Assembly (NCBI RefSeq): GCF_023856365.1 | Contig: NC_064540.1 | Span: forward strand, 9,825,691-9,889,690 | Source of the DNA: Brienomyrus brachyistius | Taxonomy: Eukaryota; Chordata; Actinopteri; Osteoglossiformes; Mormyridae | Direction: 5' to 3' | Length of the DNA: 64,000 nt | In this document: positions 1 through 13,129 of the stretch, piece by piece | How the letters are laid out: each line of letters starts with the position of its first letter | How positions within the stretch are numbered: position 1 is the stretch's first letter | Notes under the pieces: model-generated | Database searches by the model: none | Told to the model about the DNA's origin: nothing | What the model saw: only the letters and a program-made list of their open reading frames with translations | Position numbers and translations under genes: made by a program

Positions 1-789
1 GGAACACGACCTAAATTTCCTTATGGTAGCTTTATTCTATGGTTTATAGAGCATAATGATGACGACATTTCATTCGTTTTATGGATATTTTAATGGTCAA
101 CAAAAACAGCTGTATACAGCCCCCATTCACCATCTGGCTGACCCTGTTGCTATAGAAACTGTCACTGTTCCTCACGGGCAGGTGTGTGGGACAGTGTGTC
201 GCATGACTTGGAGCTGAAAGTAGGATCTGTGCAACAGGCTTAGGGGGAGGGGGCATAAAGGGGCCCCTGGCCTGCAGCCTTTTCTGCTTTGTAGGGCCAC
301 CAAGGCATGACTGATCAACGGGCACAGCCATGTTCTGCCAGGGTAGATCAGATAAATGGGCACAGTGATGCCACCCAAGCCATAGTGGACAAAGTGGCAG
401 TGCTGATTAAAGCCAGAGAGTCCCACACAGCGCCACCCAGAGGACACTGTGATGGGGGGTACAGTTTGCCCAATAGGAGGCCACCGCACACTCAGAAGCC
501 TTCCTCCTCTTCCTCACTTAGCTCCCATCCTCTCTCTCTCTCTCCCTCCTCTATTCCTTCCCCTCCTCCCAACACCAGGCAGTCATCGTTGCCATGGCAG
601 CAGGGATAGGGCGGAGCCTGGTCCAGGCCAGTCCAGCCACGCTTCTCCTCTTTGCTCTGACATCACTATTATTATTAATATTTCCGTTTTATGCATCATT
701 ATGATAATACAGACCTCATTTTCCATCCCCCTTCTTTCACACTCTGTCTTAAACCATGGAGGCCTCTGCTATTCCCCGACGATGATGGT

Positions 790-929
790 CATTATTATTA
801 TTATTACTGTTATTATTATTATCTCTTAGAGTCTTCTGGCACTTTCAGCCTGTCCCACTCCAAGCAGCTCTGTTGCTAGGAAACCATCCCCCACCTGCCT
901 CCCTGCCTGCGGTTGCCGCCCCCTGCACC

Positions 930-974
<45 letters not shown>
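790..974. repeat. microsatellites: ATT, poly-C and CA
   Basis: An ATT-rich tract lies at about 790-825. A run of about 19 C at 928-946 leads directly into a CA tract at 947-974. All lie in nol4l intron 1. Confidence 0.85.
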
Positions 975-977
<3 letters not shown>

Positions 978-1635
978 GCTCGGAGGCGTAGTGTGCTGTG
1001 GGGGAGGGGGGGCTCTGTTACTGCCTGCTCCTTCTGTTTTAGTTTCCTCAGGACGGACAGGCACTCCCAGAACCGTTACGGAATCCCCAACGGTTAGTGT
1101 ATCGCCTCCTGCTGGCTACACTGTGTACCCAGCAGTGAGCCCTGCTGACACCTCCCCCCCCCAACCTGTCACCATCTCACTGGGGGAGGGGGGCTGACTC
1201 TCCACGTCCCAGGAGCTGAGGCAGCCACACACACAGTCAGGTACACTCAGCCCTGAGGAGAGGAGAGCACCTTGTGAACGTAACATCACATCATTACCGT
1301 CCCCTGACCCACCAGCTGGTGGGGTGGGCACTGTGGGGAGTGGGAGAGAGGCAGAGACTCTTTCATTTCGTTCACATTATCCCCAGCTCCTGATCTGCCT
1401 GCTGAGGTCCGGCAGTGTAGAGTCCCACGCAGACCACAGCTCAGGAACCCCCCAAGGGACCCCCCAGGGACCCCAGGCCGTTCACACTCCACCTGTCATC
1501 AACCATTACTTACTTATGAATGGTACTCTCATCAGGAATACCATCATCTTTCATCATAAATAACAGGCACGTGTGTAGAAAGGCAGCAGGATCGCGGCTG
1601 CGGCATGCACACTGTGCTCCGGGGGGCCTCAGGTC

Positions 1636-1806
1636 ATGCGCGCTAACACGAATGTACACGCGCGCGGACTCACATGCGCGCTAACACGAATGTACACGCG
1701 CGCGGACTCACATGCGCGCGGACTCACACGAATGTACACGCGCGCGGACTCACACGCATGTACACGCGCGCGGACTCACACGCACACGCGCGCGAACTCA
1801 CAGGCA
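1636..1806. repeat. CpG-dense minisatellite
   Basis: This is a short tandem array of variable units built from CGCGCGCGGACTCACA and CGAATGTACA, with about six imperfect copies. It is unusually rich in CG steps for an intron and alternates purine and pyrimidine (CGCGCGCG, CACACG), so it could adopt Z-DNA. Confidence 0.8.
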
Positions 1807-1959
1807 GGCGGGTGGCGCTAATGAGAACCCGTGGTATCTAATTATGCTGCGGCGTTAGCAGCTGGGCCGGGGGGGGCAGTGCGGTCGGCTGCGTGGAGGT
1901 GGGGGAGGTCCTGCTTCTGTCCCGCTGTACCATCTTCCTTGAAATGAGAAGGGAGGGGG

Positions 1960-2560
1960 GGTTTTTATGTGTTACCCCCCCTACCTGCGTATCTGTGTGT
2001 GTGTGGGGGGGGGGCTTTTTGTATAACACGGCTCCCCCCTGGGTAGTGTGTTGGGGGTTTGTGTAACACCCCCCACTCTGAGTATCTATGCAGGGGGATC
2101 TTTTGTGTAAATCTCCCCACCAGATCTCTGTGTGGGGTGGGGGTCTTTTTACGTAACACCCCCCCATCTGGGTATTTGTGGGGGTGGGGGGCCTTGTTGT
2201 GTAACACCCCCCTCCCCCCGGGTTTTTGTGTGCGGGGGCAAGATCTTTTGTGTAACACCCCCTTACTGGGTATCTGTGTAGAGGTGTCTTTGTGTATCAT
2301 CCCCTCTCCCTGGGGGGGGGGTGGCTTTTTGTGTACGACTCTGTCCCAGGGTATCTGTATGGGACAGTCTTTTTGTGTCACACCCCCCATCCCTGGGTAT
2401 CTATGCGTGTGTGGGGGGTCTTTTTATGTAATCCCACCCCCCGCCCCTGAATATCTGCATATGAGGTTGGGTCCCCCGGGAGCTCGTGACCCCCCCCCTG
2501 CCCCTGGGTATCTGTGTGTGTGTGTGTGTGTCTCGGGGGTGGGGTTTAACAGCTCCAACT
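1960..2560. repeat. degenerate minisatellite of about 60-bp units
   Basis: Roughly ten imperfect units alternate GTAACACCCCCC, TGGGTATCTGTGTG and G-rich runs followed by TCTTTTTGTG. Poly-C and poly-G stretches occur on the same strand, so hairpins or G-quadruplexes are possible. Confidence 0.75.
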
Positions 2561-3552
2561 GTCACTAAAGTCATCACCAGGAAGAGCAGAGGTGCAGCTC
2601 AGGACCGGGGCCACACTTGCAGTCTGTGCGGCTGCATGCACTCACAGTCTGCACCCTCCCACTTGTGCTGAGAGCGCAGAGGGAGCTGCCTCTCCATGGC
2701 AACAGTGCGTTTGGCTGCGGGGCGAGTCACTTGGCGTTCAGGCACCAAGCCCGAGTGGTCAGGCCCCGCCTTTACGGGGGTGCTCTATCAAAGTGGTAAT
2801 GTGACAGAATGACAGCAGCCATTCACATCGCCGCCGATTCCACTGTGAGTCCAAAAGATGCTTCCTGTGCATCTGTAACCGACAGACTGGCCCCCAGTGC
2901 ACCACAAAATCTGAGAGCACCATGCGTGTGTCTCTACATGCTGGACATGTTCACATCTGTAGGCCTGTCAGTGTTCCAGTTGTTTCACTTTATTTTATTT
3001 TCATATAGCGCCTTCCCTAATTTTGTTCCACATAGCTAAAACATACACACACACACACACAAAGAATTACACATGGGATAACATGCAGACTCCCCAAACA
3101 CAGGGAGAACATGCAGACTCCCCACAACATAGAAAGAGCATACAGACTCCATACACACAGAGTGGGGGGTGGTTTTCTGTCAGACCCCATAAAGATCCAG
3201 CCCAGTCCTAGTAATGCTTTCACTGTGATGAGTGGGCTTCCTTTAACCCGCCCCCCAGCGGCATAGCGGGAAAGCAGCCCAGCGCCCGGGTACCTGTCAA
3301 TCAGTCAGCCAGCCAATGTATTCAACAGCTCAAGTAACTTACCCCAACGGGCATGACAGGTCACATGACAGGAAATGACAGTGAAGTTCTTAAATGGGAA
3401 GTGAAATGGCACATGTGAGCAGACAAACAGAAATTAAACAGAAAGAGTAAAAGAGGAAGTACATTCAGACAGCGCTGCTGTCTAAAAATAACCTCTGCAC
3501 TGGGGGTGGAGGGGGGCAGAGCTTCAGATCTCAGTGTCTGCTCATCTATGTG

Positions 3553-3578
3553 CCCTAACCATAACCCTAACCCTAACC
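3553..3578. repeat. short telomere-like CCCTAA run
   Basis: CCCTAACC then ATAACCCTAACCCTAACC give only about three telomere-like units. It is too short to imply a chromosome end or fusion point. Confidence 0.6.
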
Positions 3579-6500
3579 AGCTTAAATGAGTTATACCTGC
3601 ATATCTCATTTACAATTTAGGTCAAATAACTAGTTCAGTGGTCTGACAGGAATTCCCCTTCCTGGGAGGGAGGGGGCTGAGCCTGAGGCTGACTTCCTGG
3701 TCATGGGGCAGCGTGAAGTGAAACCATGTCACACCTCGTCCCGAAACAACCCTGTGCTCCAGTTCTGCATCCCGCTGGGTTATAAATAAACACCGGGGGA
3801 GGGGGCAGCATTAAACACGGCACTGCAGAATCGGTGACCCGGGTGACTTAATGAATGTTAATGGTCATCTGATGAAAGTGTGATGTCAAGACCCATAATG
3901 GCTGATGGTATTAAGGCCTGGCGCTTTGGGGATGCCCTCCAGGAGGCGGCAGGCCTGGCTGCAGCACTAAGCTTCTCTATGTTAGCCTTTCATCACCGCT
4001 GAGCATTCCATAATTGGGACCAACCCCATCTCAGATTTACGCGATTCATTCCTCAGAAATCACGAGACCTCCTGCGCTGCCCCTTTAAGGAACACAGACT
4101 TTCTCATCGTGCATATGCAATCCCGCTTTGCCCCATCTGCATGTAGGGGAGGTGGGGCATGCCATGGGGAGACCGATCGCCATGAAATGACAGCTGACAG
4201 TGTTTGCAGGCCGATGGAATTGATGGAGAGCCGCTCTTGCCCTGTATGACAAACTGTTGGCACGCTCCGCCACTATAGGCTACCTGTCGCCGCGTTGGTG
4301 CAGATCGGCCAGCGTGGCCCCACGCTTAACGACCCAGCGGAACCCCCAGCCCATGTACGGACACTCCTCTGCCCTAATGTTGCACTGACTTGATTGTCAC
4401 ATTTGACATGCCTCTTCAACACTTTGGAATTTTTTTTTAATGAATGTGTATACTAAGGTTTTGAGAAATGCACCAATCCAATGATCTCTGAGACAGAGGT
4501 ATGACCGGGGTTATGACTGGACAGACCAGCTTGGCATCCCCCCACCCCCTCCCCAAGAATGTGACAGCTGGATGGGGTGTGATTTCTGTACGAGTCCTCA
4601 GAGTGTAGCAGAGGGGCAATTATGGGCTCCTGTTGGCATGGCAACCGGTAGTCGCAGATCTGCTCTCGTCACAGCCAGCGAATTCAGCCTGACACCTGTG
4701 CAGCGAATTCCAGCAAGAGGAGTGTCTGACCCGGGACTCCAGACGGAGGCGCTCTTGAGCAGTGAACCGGAGGTGCTGCATACTGTGAATTACACAACAG
4801 CTCAAACGTGGGGTGGTCGATTCGGCGATGTGCCGGACCATTCGTGCGACCTCCTGCGGGCTGCCCAGCACAGCACAAAAAATATGGACCCCCGCACACA
4901 CAGGGTCGACCAACGTCTCACTTCCTGCAGCCTGTGGCTGAAGTTACAGTCCAGCCTGCACATGAGCAGAGGAAGCTGAACACAAAGCTGGGGCCTTTAC
5001 TTTCATTTATCAAGAGAAACACACGATCGTTTGCTGTCTGTCCATGCAGTGCTACTACTCATCTGGGAGCCCACTGCATATTTATCTTTATGTTAAGGCT
5101 CACAGAAAGCCTGAAGTTCACCAGGCACACATGGCAGTGGGAAGTGGTCCCTCAGTGCCAGCTGGGATTCACTCTGGTGTAAGCCACCCCCACACACCAA
5201 GAGAACGTTATTCAGTCAAAACAAGAGTTTGGGAAATTCCGCTCCATGTTAGTACTGACGATGCTACGCACAAGGGTTCACGCGCATCTCGGAACATATA
5301 GTGAACATGTGGGCTTTGCCTAGAGGCTGCGAGGGGCTCCTATCTCACCCTCCGCCCCCCAACACCAAGACCCCAGGCATTCACGGTCAGCCCACCTCCC
5401 CGAGGGGCCCAAGCCACATTCAGGGGATACTTCCTCCTAACTGACTTGGTGTGGTCTGTGTGTGTGTGTGTGTGCGTGTGTCTGTGTGTCTGCAGTTGAG
5501 AAACAGAGGATAAACATAGGAACAGAAAATGCTAGTAGCTTTACTATACAACACTAATCTCTCCCTTCACAGCTTAGAAAGTGTAGTAATGCTTTTCCTA
5601 TTGAAGTTTTAAATGCAGATTCCAAGATGGTGACTCTCAGATATTCCGTATACTTCACAGACAAGTCTTCACTTCCACACCTTGTCCCTCTGTTCTTCCG
5701 CAAAGAGACATGGGGAGAAAAGAACAAGGTGCCAAGTAGACTAAAGGAAAAGAGAGCCCTTCTTCTGTTAACAATCAGCAAGGATTCCCTCTGGGAACAT
5801 GTGGAACGTGTCGACACAAAACGCCAAGCAAAGAAAATCATTCTCGTTATTGATGTATGAAAGCTAATGTTGGGTGAGGATCTCAATAAAGGTTGACCTG
5901 TCAAATTGCCGGTTTAGCTCTAACAAGCTTATTGACTATCTATTACACTGTACTTTCTAGAATATGACGACGCTTATGCTACCTATTTTTAAGAAATTAA
6001 ACTTCTTCACGCTGGTGAGGGGGCATGGGGCATGTCACAGCACTGGCTAAATTGGTTCTGCCTGGAGGTGCAACTCTGAGCCCTTTTCTGGAGAAGATCT
6101 TCAGGGTGATGTGTCACTGTCCCCACATGCCCCTGGCGTCAGCACAGTGAGTAGGACAGCCACCAGGATGAAGGGAGGAGGCCAGAGAACCAAGTCCAAA
6201 CAGTTCGACAGTAAACTCACACACCTAAAGCAAAAGGCGAAAGCCATTTGTACCATCCTGCTATTTCAACCTGGAGCCTATTGGCTAACAGATATTAAGG
6301 CTCAAACCAACAAGCCACTGGTGAAAGCTGGTGCACAATCACAGATTGATCCAGCAGTTTGTTCAGACAATTGTGGTGGGATGGACAAGTAACAAGAACT
6401 GTGCAATATACATTTTATTTACTTGATTTTTTTTTTTCATTTTCCACACAATGGCACAAATCTGACTAGCTTGGATTTTGGGGGAATTCTAAGGAGGGAA

Positions 6501-7957
6501 ACAGAGGGTGTCCCTTGCTGAGAGAAGCGACCTACCCCTACAGGAATGACTGCTCGGCTCATCGCAGCTGCCCTTCTCAGCTCCACTGGGACTGGGGACC
6601 CTTCGTCTACCTTAACGTGGCCATGGGCCAAACAGAAGCACAGCAGGGCAGAGACGCAGCCAGGAGCCGCAGGTAAGGGACAGACCCTGGGGCCTGAAAC
6701 GGACTTTTTGTTGCATGTCACAGCCACGGACATGAACGTGCAACAGCGTACAAGCAGCTTTGAAAGTGTAGGGGGGGAGGGGCACGAATTCATGATTTAA
6801 ATACAAACATATATTTATTGGGAGGAATGAATGAATCCAAATTAAATATTAGTGCACGTCTCCATCACCCTAGTCCCTATGATAGCATGGGCAATAAGCG
6901 GGACTCCAGAGTGGGAGGATTTAGTCGCATTTTTGCCTTTTTTTTGCATGAACCCCAGTAAGAAGCGAAGAATTTTTTAAACTGGTAATGCCGTGAGACA
7001 TTTGCGGTTCCATGTATTGATTCCAACAAGCGCATTTTGAATCAACTATATAAGGGATAATGCATGACACCTCTGCTTATATGTTGGTGCCTGAAATTAT
7101 TTTTACATTTACGAACCGAAAATGCATTTATTAGTACAACTTCTATTTAGGTTTGTGTAGTATAATGGAAGAACAGCATACCACAGTATTTCCTTTTGGC
7201 AAAACTGAATCTTGGGGGTTTTAAAAATATCCGAATATTTTTAAAACACAGTCAAAATACCGTATATCTGACTGAAATATTTGGGCAGTTTCAAAAATTA
7301 GATACCGCCAAATATTTCAATTATACATCACCCAAGCCAACATCTTAAATTCAAAAATACTCTGTTGCTAAGAGAGTAAACCAGTCATTAGTTTGGATAT
7401 TACCTGTTGCTAAACTGAAAAGCCAGTCTTTATGTACAAACATGTAAGCCAAATGTGCAATAGCCATGGTTTAAGTGGGCATTTTTAAACACATGGCATG
7501 CGAGGGAATGTACATATATTCATTCAGCCATTGCTTCATTAATTTAGCTTTATGTACCTTCTGGTAATAAGCTGCGTTATGGATAAAGCCAGACTTAATT
7601 ACCATTTACTGATCATTTAAACCGGACCTGCATACCATCCAGTTTAGTCAGATTAAACAGAAATCATAAAATGACATCCAATATTCAGAGTGTGGTTGTT
7701 AACCTTATTTATTTTATCTTGAAACACCCAGTTTTTGTTTTGACAAAATATGGGAATGACATAACTGCTTCAAGTAAAGCTGAACTCTTTAAAGAGAATA
7801 AATGTGTTTTATAAGTATCTTGTTATTGAAACTTTTGACATTTTTACCATATTGTAATCAGAATCACAAATCAATAAAAACCAGATTTGATGAGCAAATT
7901 TGGAATCAAGTTTGGAATCAATAATATCTAAATGGTACCCAACCCTATTGGTGCATA

Positions 7958-7970
7958 TGTGTGTGTGTGT

Positions 7971-8009
<39 letters not shown>
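7958..8009. repeat. GT microsatellite
   Basis: An imperfect GT tract of about 50 bp, interrupted once by TATG. Confidence 0.9.
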
Positions 8010-8011
<2 letters not shown>

Positions 8012-8249
8012 AGGAAGATAAAGGGTGATTAGAATGGAGAGCTAACGCGAGGCTGTCGTCATCATAACAATGTGGGTTGGGGACGATTCTGCACAGGATG
8101 TCACCTAACCGTCTGGTCCATAACGACTCTCGCTTTCACTTGGCCCTTTGGTAACAATTAAATGAACTTTGGAGTTTATGTTTGAAAAAAGCACCGTTTA
8201 ACTTAATATTTTTTTGTAAATTGTGTGTTTATTACCAAAGCATTCATCA

Positions 8250-9285
8250 GTAATACAGTTACACTTCCCCATGCTCTTAACCAGCATTTTGGTTACCTCA
8301 CACTTCCCCAAATTCTTAACCAGCGTTCTGTTAACCTCACATTTCCCCATACTCTTAACTAGTATTTTGGTCACCTCGTATTACCCCACATTCTTAACCA
8401 TTACTCTGGTTACCATATACTTCATCCATGCTCCCAACCAGTGTTCTGATAACTTCACATTTCCCCATACTCTTAACTAGTATTTTGGTCACCTTGTATT
8501 ACCCCACATTCTTAAACATTACTCTGGTTACCATATACTTCATCCATGCTCTCAACCAGTGTTCTGATAACTTCACACTTCCCCATGCTATTAACCGGTG
8601 TTCTGGCTACCTCACACTTCCCCACACTCTTACCCAGCATTCTAGTTACCCCACACTTCATCCATGCTCCCAACCACTGCTCTGGTTGCCTCACCTCACA
8701 CTTCCCCATACTCTTAACTAGTATTTTGGTCACCTCACCATACCCCACATTCTTAACCAGTACTCTGGTTACCTCACACTTCATTCATAATCTTAACCAG
8801 CACTGTGGATATCTCACCTCACACTTCCGCACACTCTAAACCAGTGCTCTGATAACCTCACACTTTCCCCACTCTTAACTTGCATTCTGGTTACCTCACA
8901 CATCCTGACACTCTTAATCAGCATTGTACATACTTCACCCATGCTCAACCAACTTTCTGGTTACCTCACACTTCCCCACTCTCTTAACCAGTACTCTGGT
9001 TACATCACACTTCCCCATGCTCTTAGTCAGCATTCTGTTAACCACAAACTTCCTCACACTCTCAACCAGCACTTTGGTGACCTCACACTTTCCCACACTT
9101 TAAACTAGTGTTCTGATAACCTCACACTTCCCTCTGCTCTTAACCAGCACTCTGGCTACCTACTTCTTACCTTCACTCTTAACTAGTATTTTGGTTACCT
9201 CACACTTCCCCATGCTTTTAAACAGCACTCTGGTTACCTTATACTTCCTCATGCACTTAGACAGCGCTCGTAACAAGCTTGATAG
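8250..9285. repeat. 39-bp degenerate minisatellite
   Basis: About 26 diverged copies of a unit running CTTAACCAGCATTTTGGTTA then CCTCACACTTCCCCA fill one kilobase of nol4l intron 1. Copies differ by 10-25 percent by eye, so the array is old. Open frames here are by-products of the repeat (period 13 residues, because 39 is divisible by 3). Confidence 0.88.
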
Positions 9286-9317
9286 CCCAGAGATAATAAA
9301 TTATGCCTCACAGATAA

Positions 9318-9379
9318 TAACAATTATTATTATTGCTGTTGTTATTAATAATAATAAGAAGAAGAAAAAGAAGAAGAAT
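9318..9379. repeat. ATT/AAG trinucleotide tract
   Basis: ATT and AAT repeats pass into AAGAAG repeats over about 60 bp, probably a retroelement tail or simple repeat. Confidence 0.75.
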
Positions 9380-10079
9380 CTATTCAGGCCTGTAAATTAA
9401 GGTTAACAGGTTTATCACTCAGATTGGCTTAGCAATAAGATACATGTTTTTTTTTTTGGGGGGGGGGGCTCCATGGGTTTCACTTTTACACAAAGAATAA
9501 GAGACCGCTCAAGCCTGATCCCAGCGGCACATTGCCATTGGCGGGAGGACAACAGCATCCGTACAAAACCCAAGGTTTTGAATCAACTTCTCTCACAATG
9601 TCACATTAAGTCGCTGAAGGGTTTTGCACTGGCGGGCAGATAAGGACCGAACCCCATGACCGAGCCCCATCCCAGTCACCCACCACCCCACCACTGCGCA
9701 CTGTCCCCTGTCTATTAGTTAATTTGTCTCCTTCGGCTCGAGAGGGGTCGTTTTCACAGACACGGATGGGCAAAATTATATGGTTAAATAATTTTTTAAC
9801 GCAGGCCTAGCTGTCACACTGTAGTAATGAATCGCAAAGACAACCCGGTCCGGTGTGGGGGGTGTCCGGTATACGAGTCAGTCGAGGCACATATCGCGGG
9901 CGGCTTTCTGTTAAAAAGATAAATGCATTGCATAGCTACATATATGGTGAAAAAGGAGATGTTATTGAGATAAATGTCGAGTTTTTTTTTTTTAAGATGC
10001 CTTTTATCGATGTGCCATGGGGTCCCGGTGTCGCCTAGATACAGACCGGCTCTGTCGGGGCCAGGCTGTCTGACTTAAT

Positions 10080-11345
10080 ATGACATTTACGGCGAAAACG
10101 TCCCGGTGCCGCCGGCAAACGGGACGTCTCGGCATGTCGGGGCCAAACTGCCCAACGTGACATTTACAGCTAAAACGTCCCGCTGCATGTCCGCCACTTC
10201 ACTAGGGAGAACCGGCGACGACAGCCGCCCCCCTCCTCCGCCGCTGCCCCCACGCCGGTAGCCGGGCATAGCGCTGGCACTGGGAGCCGCCACACGCACC
10301 CGGGACGACGACGGCGCCCGAATGAACCACCAAAAAAGAACATATAATGCCAGGACACAGGCTATATGTACCAACCCGTTTACGGGGATGGACAGTTCTG
10401 GAGAAAAGCTTCACCGCGACGCCAGTCCCGTCCCGTCCGTATTGTTAAAGGGGCACTGGCGTTGCCATGGCAGCCATTCAGCCCGGTTCTGGCCGCGGTT
10501 CCGGACCGAGCCGCACTTTCCAGGTCGCTACGGCACACGGAGAGTTGCGATGATATACATGTGACAGATCGAGGAGAGGGACGGCGGGGGGCGGCGAGGC
10601 AGGTACAGTGGGTCCCGGTGTGGACGGGCACACACTCCGGGCACAGCCCACGCCGCCCCATAGCCCCGCGGTTCGGCAGAATAAGGCGCAGCTCACCGTG
10701 GACTTGACCGGGACGTAGAGGACGGGCTTCCCGGAGCCCCCTTTTTGGCTGTGCCCGCTCAGCACGCTACTGCCGACCTGGAAGCCTTTAGATTTCACCC
10801 AGAATTTGAATTTGGCGTTTATGGTACTGCTCTCCACGTACACGCCGTCCGGCTCGTCGCCCTGCAGCAACGTCTGCATGATTTTGTTGTATTTTCGCCG
10901 GGTCACCGTCTTCGTCTTGCCCGAATCCCCGTAGGTCCTTAGGCACCAGTCCTGAAACCCGCCGAACATCTCCGCATCCAGCACCACGGGGCTCCGGCTC
11001 CGTTTTGTTATATCCGCACATTTTTTACTTGTCATGGCTTCGCTTCTTTTCCTTTCTCCGACGAGCTGGCCGGCGACGGCAGTAATATAATGTGAAAACT
11101 GGAAAGGCGTGTAGGAGGCAGATGTCCTGGTCCCGCTGCGCGGAGAAGCACCGAGCGAGTCTGCTGTCGGACCGGGGACCCGGCTTGTCTGCGCTGGATC
11201 ACACCTGTTTGCAGAGACGCTGCACCTCCCGTCCCGAACCGCAGCAGCAAATGTCAGCCGCTCGCATCCTCCGCCGAGGGGCCGGGAGAGGGGGCCGTCC
11301 CACCGGGCGGGTCCCCCACCTGTGCGCAAAGGGTCTCCGCAACGA
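10080..11345. promoter_or_regulatory. nol4l: CpG island over nol4l exon 1
   Basis: CG dinucleotides are dense from about 10080 to 11345, in contrast to the CpG-poor, AT-rich sequence on either side. The block covers the exon 1 coding part, the start of intron 1 and the presumed 5' UTR and promoter (about 11036-11345). This is the usual vertebrate layout for a CpG-island promoter. No TATA box was identified. The transcription start was not determined. Confidence 0.65.
10697..11035 (-). CDS. nol4l: nucleolar protein 4-like, first coding exon
   Basis: The exon encodes 113 residues from the ATG at 11035 to the last complete codon at 10697, followed on the minus strand by the donor GTGAGC (10696-10691), phase 0. 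Residues 27 onward contain FQDWCLRTYGDSGKTKTVTR, then RKYNKIMQTLL, KFKFWVKSKGFQ and VLYVPVKST. From family knowledge this is the conserved N-terminal block of NOL4 and NOL4L, nuclear/nucleolar proteins of poorly known biochemical role. The insert GDEPDGVYVESS and the short leader ending in LDAEMF differ from NOL4, and the dnmt3b neighbour supports NOL4L. The frame stays open upstream to 11383, but homology only begins after this ATG, so I chose 11035. The a/b teleost copy cannot be decided. The rest of the gene lies outside the window. Confidence 0.88.
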
Positions 11346-12339
11346 AATATTAAACGCAGCCTTTTGCAAACAACAAAAGGCAAATGACGGCCACCTTTAA
11401 TGTGACTTTTGTAACGCCGCGCCCCTGACAGCTTTCACGGGATTTTTTTGAACCGCAAAAAAATGTTGTCAGATATAAAATACAATATTTTTGTTGACAT
11501 GGGAACGTAATATGCAAAATTAAATAATCAAGAGTCTTTAGTAAAATAAAACCGGGGAATAATGCAATAGGAAAGGACAATCCGTGTTTGGGACAAGCCG
11601 AAAGGCAGCTGAATAAAAAAAACGGAAACACGCGTTTTACAGCGTCTCCTTTTGTTCCTTCCTCAAATTAACTTGTGCTGCTGGCGATTTTAACATACAT
11701 TGATTCACAAACACCGATAGCCAGTCAATCAGTCATACACACAGATAGACAGACAAACACACACGCACGCACACACTATTGTGTTTTATAATATGTAATA
11801 TGAGTCGCTTGTGCGTTCCTGCCAGTACAGCCGTGTCTTTAATGAACCCCATGAATCTCCGTATAGAAAGACAGTAATGTTCACTTACAAACAGAATCAC
11901 ACATATTCCACCAAGTAGACCATTTCACTACATGACTGATTGTCGTCCACTTGCTAACGCCTTTTCTAAAAGCTGCTGTTATTTTTTATGGCACCTGAAT
12001 GCAGATAATTGTTTATGTGAAGGACAAAGCTTTGTGTAATTTCAGTGCTTCTACTTGGATAACTATGTTCATTTCAAAAACTGTCCCATCTCAGTTCATC
12101 TCTTTCTTCGCTCTACTCTACGACAGCAAAGCGCTGTGGTGAAGGAGACGGATGATGTCGTGTCTATTGGTGCATTGTAATTTAGTCTGAGAACATTAAA
12201 GCCATCTTTTCCCGGCTGTTACTGCATTGTCCGGGTTGGAGTTCATGTTGTAGGAAGCTCAGTTGCATTGACTATAATTTTACCTACAAAATTAATAAAT
12301 GTAAATATACAAATTGTTGAACACATATTTGCATAGCCC

Positions 12340-12418
12340 ATTGTTTACACACACACACACACATACATATATATACGTGTGTGTGTGTGTATGTATATAT
12401 GCATGCATACACACACAT
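12340..12418. repeat. palindromic CA-TA-TG tract
   Basis: An ACACAC run passes through ATACATATATATACG into GTGTGTGTGT, then TATGTATATATGCATGCATA and back into CACACACA. The arms are mutually complementary, giving a potential hairpin or cruciform. Confidence 0.75.
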
Positions 12419-12519
12419 ACTGTCCCACCTCAGACTTCCAGGACACAGGGGCATAATTACATTTGACACAATTCCATAATGCAGCTTCTGTTACTACCTG
12501 ACTGAATCCCCCGAAGACC

Positions 12520-12705
12520 TCGGGGGTGGTGTGCCGCTCAGTGCATTAAGCCTCTGTGCCTTTAATCGGTCAGTTGCCAGTTGAAGCCCCAATCTTGGCA
12601 GAATAGTCACATGTCTGTGGGCCCTTGAGCAAGGTCCTTAACCTCCAGCTCCAGGGACACTGCATGCCAGCTGACCCTGCACTGTGATCCCCCCCCCCTC
12701 CCCCC
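12520..12705 (+). mobile_element. tRNA-derived SINE, V-SINE-like
   Basis: A tRNA-like head (GTGCCGCTCAGTGCATTAAG, then CAGTTGAAGCCCC as a degenerate box B) is followed by GGGCCCTTGAGCAAGGTCCT and TAACC. That GGGCCCTTGAGCAAGG core is the central domain shared by fish V-SINE-type elements (family knowledge). It is non-coding. Confidence 0.7.
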
Positions 12706-13129
12706 AAAGCTGGCTTTCACCTGTATGTGTATCTGATGGAGAGCAAATTTAGGTAGGCAGAAAGAGTATTTACTCATGGGGACTAATAGTATCGCTATTC
12801 TGTTCAAACTCTTCTGTCTGTACATTGTGCTCTTTGTCTGTTTGTTAATTCTGAATCTCCCCCAGACTATCTGTCTCCAGAAAGCAGTGACACTCCAGAA
12901 GGTTCTGGCACCCGGTGGTGTCCTCATTTTGGGTGCTACTTGCTGGGCCTCCACTCCCTTATTGATTTGCCCTGGTTGGACCTTCTTCAGGGAGTCCATC
13001 AGCACAGCCAGCGATCAGCTCATACAGCTGGATGACAGAGACCACAGGGGGGAGGCTGTGTTTGACATAGACTGTCTACAACCAAGACTGAGCTCACAGA
13101 AGGATCACTTTGACAAAGACTGATTTTTG

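Larger units (their letters stand above)
1..10696 (-). other. nol4l: nol4l intron 1 (part) with repeats
   Basis: This stretch lies downstream of the nol4l exon 1 donor on the minus strand, so it is inferred to be the first intron, at least 10.7 kb long. I found no second nol4l exon in it on the minus strand. It holds several minisatellites and microsatellites, listed separately. Between about 2560 and 7950 I recognise only a short fish-repeat fragment (about 2985-3160) and an AT-rich block (6800-7950). Short open frames there, for example at 5627-5860, have no recognisable domain. Confidence 0.6.

Noticed and set aside
2059..2568. 169-codon open frame with CNTP and GICV repeats
   Set aside because: Translation of a degenerate GC-rich minisatellite.
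3553..3578. Interstitial telomere or fusion scar
   Set aside because: Only about three CCCTAA units; similar short runs occur inside dispersed repeats (for example 36461-36474).
5627..5860. 77-codon open frame followed by an AATAAA-like signal
   Set aside because: No recognisable domain, no splice or promoter support; likely chance in intronic DNA.
11036..11383. Upstream extension of the nol4l start in the same open frame
   Set aside because: The extension is CpG-island sequence with no family similarity; homology begins after the ATG at 11035.
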